A stretch of 64,000 bases of DNA from an uncultured Lachnospiraceae bacterium (GTDB taxonomy: Bacteria > Bacillota > Clostridia > Lachnospirales > Lachnospiraceae), in assembly GCA_910585005.1 (NCBI GenBank), contig CAJUCN010000002.1, forward strand, positions 62,001-126,000. Reading direction: 5' to 3'. The first letter of the stretch is position 1. Every line of letters begins with the position of its first letter. Shown piece after piece: positions 60,751 to 64,000 of the stretch. The notes under the pieces were generated by a model. The model worked only from the letters and a program-made list of their open reading frames with translations. It did not search any database and was not told the DNA's origin. A program made the position numbers and the translations under genes.

Positions 60751-61929
60751 TTAATGATGAAATAATCTGATCCCTGTAAACGCCATAACCATACCATATT
60801 TATCGCAACACTGGATCACCAGATCATCCCTGAGAGATCCACCAGGCTGGGCAATGTATTTTACGCCGCTTTTATAGGCCCGCTCAATATTATCAGAAAA
60901 CGGAAAAAACGCATCGGAGCCAAGGGTTACATCCTGATTCCCATCAAGCCATTTCCGCTTTTCCTCTCTGGTAAATACAGGGGGTTTTACCTTAAAACGT
61001 TTTTGCCATTCCCCCTCGCGAAGCACATCTTCGTACTCTTCACCAATATAAACATCAATGGCATTATCCCTGTCGGCACGTCCTAAACTATCGATAAACG
61101 TAAGCCCGAGTACCTGGGGCGCCTGACGCAGATACCAATTATCCGCCTTCTGTCCTGCAAGCCTGGTACAGTGGATTCTGGACTGTTGCCCTGCACCAAT
61201 GCCAATCGCCTGGCCACCCTTTACATAGCATACGGAATTAGACTGGGTATATTTCAGGGTAATCAGCGAAATCTTCATATCGATCAACGCTTCCTCAGGA
61301 ATCTCCTTATTTTGCGTCACAATGTTGGAAAGCAGATCCCCATTGATATCCAGCTCATTTCTTCCCTGCTCAAAAGTGATCCCAAATACCTGCTTTCTTT
61401 CTATCTGTGCGGGAACATAAGAAGGGTCTATCTGTATAATATTATAGTTCCCCTTTTTCTTTGCTTTTAAAAGTTCAAGAGCCTCATCCGTATAACCCGG
61501 CGCGATCACACCGTCAGAAACTTCCCTTTTAATCAGCCGCGCCGTATCCCCGTCGCACACATCAGACAAAGCGATAAAATCCCCAAAAGAAGACATCCTG
61601 TCAGCCCCCCTTGCCCGTGCATAAGCGCACGCCAACGGGGAAAGCTCTCCTAAATCATCCACCCAATAAATTTTTGCAAGGGTATCCGTAAGAGGAAGCC
61701 CCACTGCTGCACCTGCTGGCGAAACATGCTTAAAAGAAGTAGCCGCCGGAAGTCCTGTAGCTTCCTTAAGTTCCTTTACAAGCTGCCATCCGTTAAAAGC
61801 ATCCAAGAAGTTGATATATCCCGGCTTTCCGTTTAACACAATAACCGGAAGGCGGCTTCCGTCTTCCATAAAGATTCTGGACGGTTTTTGGTTAGGGTTA
61901 CATCCGTATTTAAGTTGAATTTCATTCAT
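60751..61929 (-). CDS. AICAR transformylase, stand-alone
   Basis: Catalyses the formylation of AICAR to FAICAR with 10-formyl-THF, step 9 of purine synthesis. The 392-residue protein is the transformylase part of PurH without the IMP cyclohydrolase domain: KYGCNPNQKPSRIF, FKHVSPAGAAVGLP with the catalytic Lys-His pair, SFGDFIALSDVCDG, KYTQSNSVCYVKGG and SDAFFPFSDNI, RAYKSGVKYIAQPGGS. It overlaps the downstream partner by 4 bases. Confidence 0.94.
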   Translation of the reverse strand: MNEIQLKYGCNPNQKPSRIFMEDGSRLPVIVLNGKPGYINFLDAFNGWQLVKELKEATGLPAATSFKHVSPAGAAVGLPLTDTLAKIYWVDDLGELSPLACAYARARGADRMSSFGDFIALSDVCDGDTARLIKREVSDGVIAPGYTDEALELLKAKKKGNYNIIQIDPSYVPAQIERKQVFGITFEQGRNELDINGDLLSNIVTQNKEIPEEALIDMKISLITLKYTQSNSVCYVKGGQAIGIGAGQQSRIHCTRLAGQKADNWYLRQAPQVLGLTFIDSLGRADRDNAIDVYIGEEYEDVLREGEWQKRFKVKPPVFTREEKRKWLDGNQDVTLGSDAFFPFSDNIERAYKSGVKYIAQPGGSLRDDLVIQCCDKYGMVMAFTGIRLFHH

Positions 61930-62648
61930 AACGATCCTCCATTCTTGTTAACGATCCTTGTATCACAGACGCCTGTATCAATATCAATAAAACGTACAAA
62001 CAGGGAAACTTTATTCTCTTCGTTTAAGCTATCCCAAATCTTGTGCGTAAATTCCCCAATATCCCCTTCGATCTTCACCAGCTTCGGCTCCCCTTCAAAA
62101 CTGGGAAGCGGATTCCCATCATGCATATAGGTATGAATAAAATGCCCTTCCCCTGCCGCTGGGTTTTCATAAGAATAAGTATATCTGTTACAGCTATCCG
62201 GGTTCCCGTTATTGCTCTTTAAAATAGACATGCTATAATCATACTGCCCCTTTTCCACCTCCATCACCCCGGAGATCCTGGGCGTATAATTGGGCCCATC
62301 CGGTTCAAATTCCCGGCTCCGCAAAGACTGCTCAAAAGTAAGCCCATCTTTAAGCCCGTCATATATCGTGTCTGTCTGATCCCCATTGGTCACGATGGTC
62401 TTATTGCCAAGCACCCGGACCGGCGCATAAATGATTAGGCTGGGGTCTTCTAACTTAGACGGGTCGAATGCCTGAGTCCGAATTCCCTCTCCATCGGCGG
62501 CAAAGATACGGTTACGGCTGTTAGAGCTTCTCCCCATAATAAAGTACGCGGTTACAGCCTTCTTTCCATCAGCGGATCTGCCAATCACAATCCCCCTTCC
62601 CGGATAAGCATTTTCTTTAAGTTCCTGCATCAATGACAACATTTCCAT
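61926..62648 (-). CDS. IMP cyclohydrolase, PurO-type
   Basis: A 240-residue protein of the archaeal-type IMP cyclohydrolase family (PurO), which closes FAICAR to IMP. Seen: PGRGIVIGRSADGKKAVTAY, GRSSNSRNRIFAAD, YTPRISGVMEVEKGQYDYSM, GEGHFIHTYMHDGNPLPSFE. Overlap of 4 bases with the transformylase gene confirms they act together, replacing bifunctional PurH. Confidence 0.9.
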   Translation of the reverse strand: MEMLSLMQELKENAYPGRGIVIGRSADGKKAVTAYFIMGRSSNSRNRIFAADGEGIRTQAFDPSKLEDPSLIIYAPVRVLGNKTIVTNGDQTDTIYDGLKDGLTFEQSLRSREFEPDGPNYTPRISGVMEVEKGQYDYSMSILKSNNGNPDSCNRYTYSYENPAAGEGHFIHTYMHDGNPLPSFEGEPKLVKIEGDIGEFTHKIWDSLNEENKVSLFVRFIDIDTGVCDTRIVNKNGGSL

Positions 62649-62697
62649 CCCTTTTCCTCCATTTATTTTTCATACATGTAGTATAGTATACCGTCTT

Positions 62698-63024
62698 TCA
62701 AAAAACAAGCTGAACCAAAAGCATATAACACACCGTGCCTCCCGCTATGGAAAGCAGCATCTGCCTTTTCCATAAATGCAATGCAATCACTGCCGCTATC
62801 GATATTGCCTCCGGCATCCCGTGGTTTCCAGAAAGCAGACTGACATTCTTAAGGCAATAAATCACTAGCAGGCCAAAAACGGCAGAAGGCAACACCTTTC
62901 CCATATATTGTATATATTTTGGCGTCGGTTTCCCTGAAGGGAACAACAGAAACGGCAAAAAACGGGTCAGCATGGTTCCTAAGACGATCACCCCAATTGT
63001 CATGACCTTTTGTAAAACCGTCAT
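62698..63024 (-). CDS. azlD: AzlD-family branched-chain amino acid transport subunit
   Basis: A 108-residue membrane protein with four helices (IGVIVLGTMLTRFLPFLLF, SAVFGLLVIYCLKNV), family AzlD. With AzlC it exports branched-chain amino acids. It overlaps azlC by 4 bases. Confidence 0.92.
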   Translation of the reverse strand: MTVLQKVMTIGVIVLGTMLTRFLPFLLFPSGKPTPKYIQYMGKVLPSAVFGLLVIYCLKNVSLLSGNHGMPEAISIAAVIALHLWKRQMLLSIAGGTVCYMLLVQLVF

Positions 63025-63731
63025 GCCATCGCACCTCCTTCTAATTTGCCCCGCAACAGTGTCAGGGATACGAAAATCACCAGCATAGCCGGGATCATAA
63101 AGTCATCCGCACCAAAAAAGATTAAACAAAACAATGACAATAAAATTCCTGCAATAGCGCTCACATGACTTTTCTCTTTCATCCACTGTTCTAAGAAGAT
63201 CACCACAAACATGGCCGTCATAACAAAATCCAGCCCTTCCGTGTTAAAACGGATGAAAGAACCAAAAATTCCGCCCAGTACTGCGCCAAAAAACCAATAA
63301 AAATGATTTAGCAGCGTTACAAAAAACATAAACCACCCGGAATCCACATCTTCAGGAATTTTGGCCGTATAATTGATAGAAAAACTTTCATCACACATAC
63401 CAAAGATCAGGTAAAACTTCTTCCATCCAATCCCCCGGTATTTGTCTAACATGGAAATCCCGTAAAACAGATGCCTTGCATTGATCATCAGCGTCATGGC
63501 AAACGCCTGTAAAGGGTGAAACGCGCCAAGCAGCAGATTTACCGCCACAAATTCCATGGATCCTGCAAAGATGGTAAGGCTCATCAACATGGGATACCAA
63601 AAGCTGAAACCGGACACATTCATATAAATTCCATAAGTCATCCCCAGAAACCAAAATCCTGCAAAAATGGGAATGGTATGGGGAAAAGCAGCCCGAAAGG
63701 CTTTCTTCCTTACATCCTTTTTCTTTCCCAT
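63021..63731 (-). CDS. azlC: AzlC-family branched-chain amino acid permease
   Basis: A 236-residue membrane permease with about seven helices: FRAAFPHTIPIFAGFWFLGM, SLTIFAGSMEFVAVNLLLGA, INARHLFYGISMLDKY. In Bacillus the AzlCD pair exports branched-chain amino acids. GGGAAAG precedes the start; the acetyltransferase gene ends 12 bases upstream. Confidence 0.93.
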   Translation of the reverse strand: MGKKKDVRKKAFRAAFPHTIPIFAGFWFLGMTYGIYMNVSGFSFWYPMLMSLTIFAGSMEFVAVNLLLGAFHPLQAFAMTLMINARHLFYGISMLDKYRGIGWKKFYLIFGMCDESFSINYTAKIPEDVDSGWFMFFVTLLNHFYWFFGAVLGGIFGSFIRFNTEGLDFVMTAMFVVIFLEQWMKEKSHVSAIAGILLSLFCLIFFGADDFMIPAMLVIFVSLTLLRGKLEGGAMA

Positions 63732-63743
63732 AGCCTTATCCTT

Positions 63744-64000
63744 TCAAACCTGTAACTCATAATTTTCAATATCGCGGTATTCCCCCAGCTTTACCCCTAC
63801 CTCATGAATGCTTCCGCAATAGGTAAAGCCATATTTATCATGGAGCCTAACGCTTGCCTCATTACCGCCGGTGATCACCGACACCACCATATGGATGCTT
63901 TCATCGGCCCTTGCCATACTTAAAATAGCTTCCATCAGTGCATCTGCAACACCTCTGTTCCGGTAAGAAACATCCACATACACAGAAAGCTCTACCGTAG
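63744..64000 (-). CDS. GNAT family N-acetyltransferase (5' part beyond window)
   Basis: The C-terminal 85 residues of a GNAT acetyltransferase, running in from the right edge. In frame from 64000 the sequence reads TVELSVYVDVSYRNRGVADAL, the acetyl-CoA-binding motif A (V-x-x-x-x-R-N-x-G-V-A), then GGNEASVRLHDKYGFTYCG (motif B) and the end of the domain. The N-terminus, and so the true start, is outside. Sequence resembles the phosphinothricin-type (RimL-like) GNATs; substrate unknown. Confidence 0.85.
   Translation of the reverse strand, partial: TVELSVYVDVSYRNRGVADALMEAILSMARADESIHMVVSVITGGNEASVRLHDKYGFTYCGSIHEVGVKLGEYRDIENYELQV

Overview
This window looks like the chromosome of an anaerobic, low-to-mid G+C Firmicute, most likely a gut Lachnospiraceae (Clostridia). 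The reasons are an HrcA/CIRCE heat-shock system, a spore-maturation gene (spmB), DUF6465 and SEC-C methionine aminopeptidase proteins typical of that family, a mannooligosaccharide phosphorolysis locus of the Roseburia/Ruminococcus type, and short genes with strong AGGAGG ribosome-binding sites. I see no phage, insertion sequence, CRISPR array, rRNA or tRNA. The family assignment is inference; the gene content is read directly.

Layout. 1-3.8 kb: the 3' part of the window-edge gene hrcA is missing, preceded by a perfect CIRCE operator; then a Lys/Ala-rich DUF6465 protein, undecaprenyl-diphosphatase and a PLP aminotransferase. 3.9-21.1 kb: a beta-mannooligosaccharide utilisation locus. A lipoprotein binding protein and two permeases import the sugar. 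GH36 and a GH1-PMI fusion trim galactosyl and glucosyl branches or ends, a CE17-like esterase removes acetyl groups, a cellobiose/mannobiose 2-epimerase converts mannobiose to mannosylglucose, and two GH130 phosphorylases release mannose-1-phosphate. AraC and LacI regulators and a chemoreceptor sit in the same locus. 21.3-28.8 kb: a five-gene glycerol operon (glpA-like dehydrogenase, FAD oxidoreductase fused to DUF1667, glpK, a large cyclic-nucleotide-binding-domain protein, NUDIX hydrolase). 29-32.4 kb: split transketolase, rpe and map in one operon.

32.5-45 kb: a DUF885 peptidase converges on, and overlaps, lacM. lacL and lacM encode a two-subunit beta-galactosidase arranged as in lactobacilli. 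Then an SGNH hydrolase, a Nif3-like protein, SpmB, a B12/radical-SAM protein, galT, galK and an AraC regulator: lactose is cut by LacLM and its galactose enters the Leloir pathway. 45-57.4 kb: an unknown lipoprotein, two heterodimeric ABC exporters (each with one degenerate ATPase site), a CE2-like acetylesterase, a CPBP protease, a small membrane protein with a YbjQ protein, and an Rpn-type nuclease with a tandem heptad repeat.

57.4-64 kb: a minimal SufB/SufC pair with DegV, a cytoplasmic-looking Cu/Zn-SOD-like protein, a split purH (stand-alone AICAR transformylase plus PurO-type IMP cyclohydrolase), an AzlCD exporter and the C-terminal part of a GNAT acetyltransferase.

The most unusual items are the GH1-phosphomannose isomerase fusion inside the mannan locus, the cyclic-nucleotide-binding protein embedded in the glycerol operon, the fused FAD oxidoreductase-DUF1667 protein, the lacLM pair with its embedded promoter repeats, the split purH, and the Rpn protein with a 21-bp tandem repeat. 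I do not see one clearly unprecedented multi-gene system; the best candidates for new biology are these fusions and the glycerol-operon regulator-like protein.
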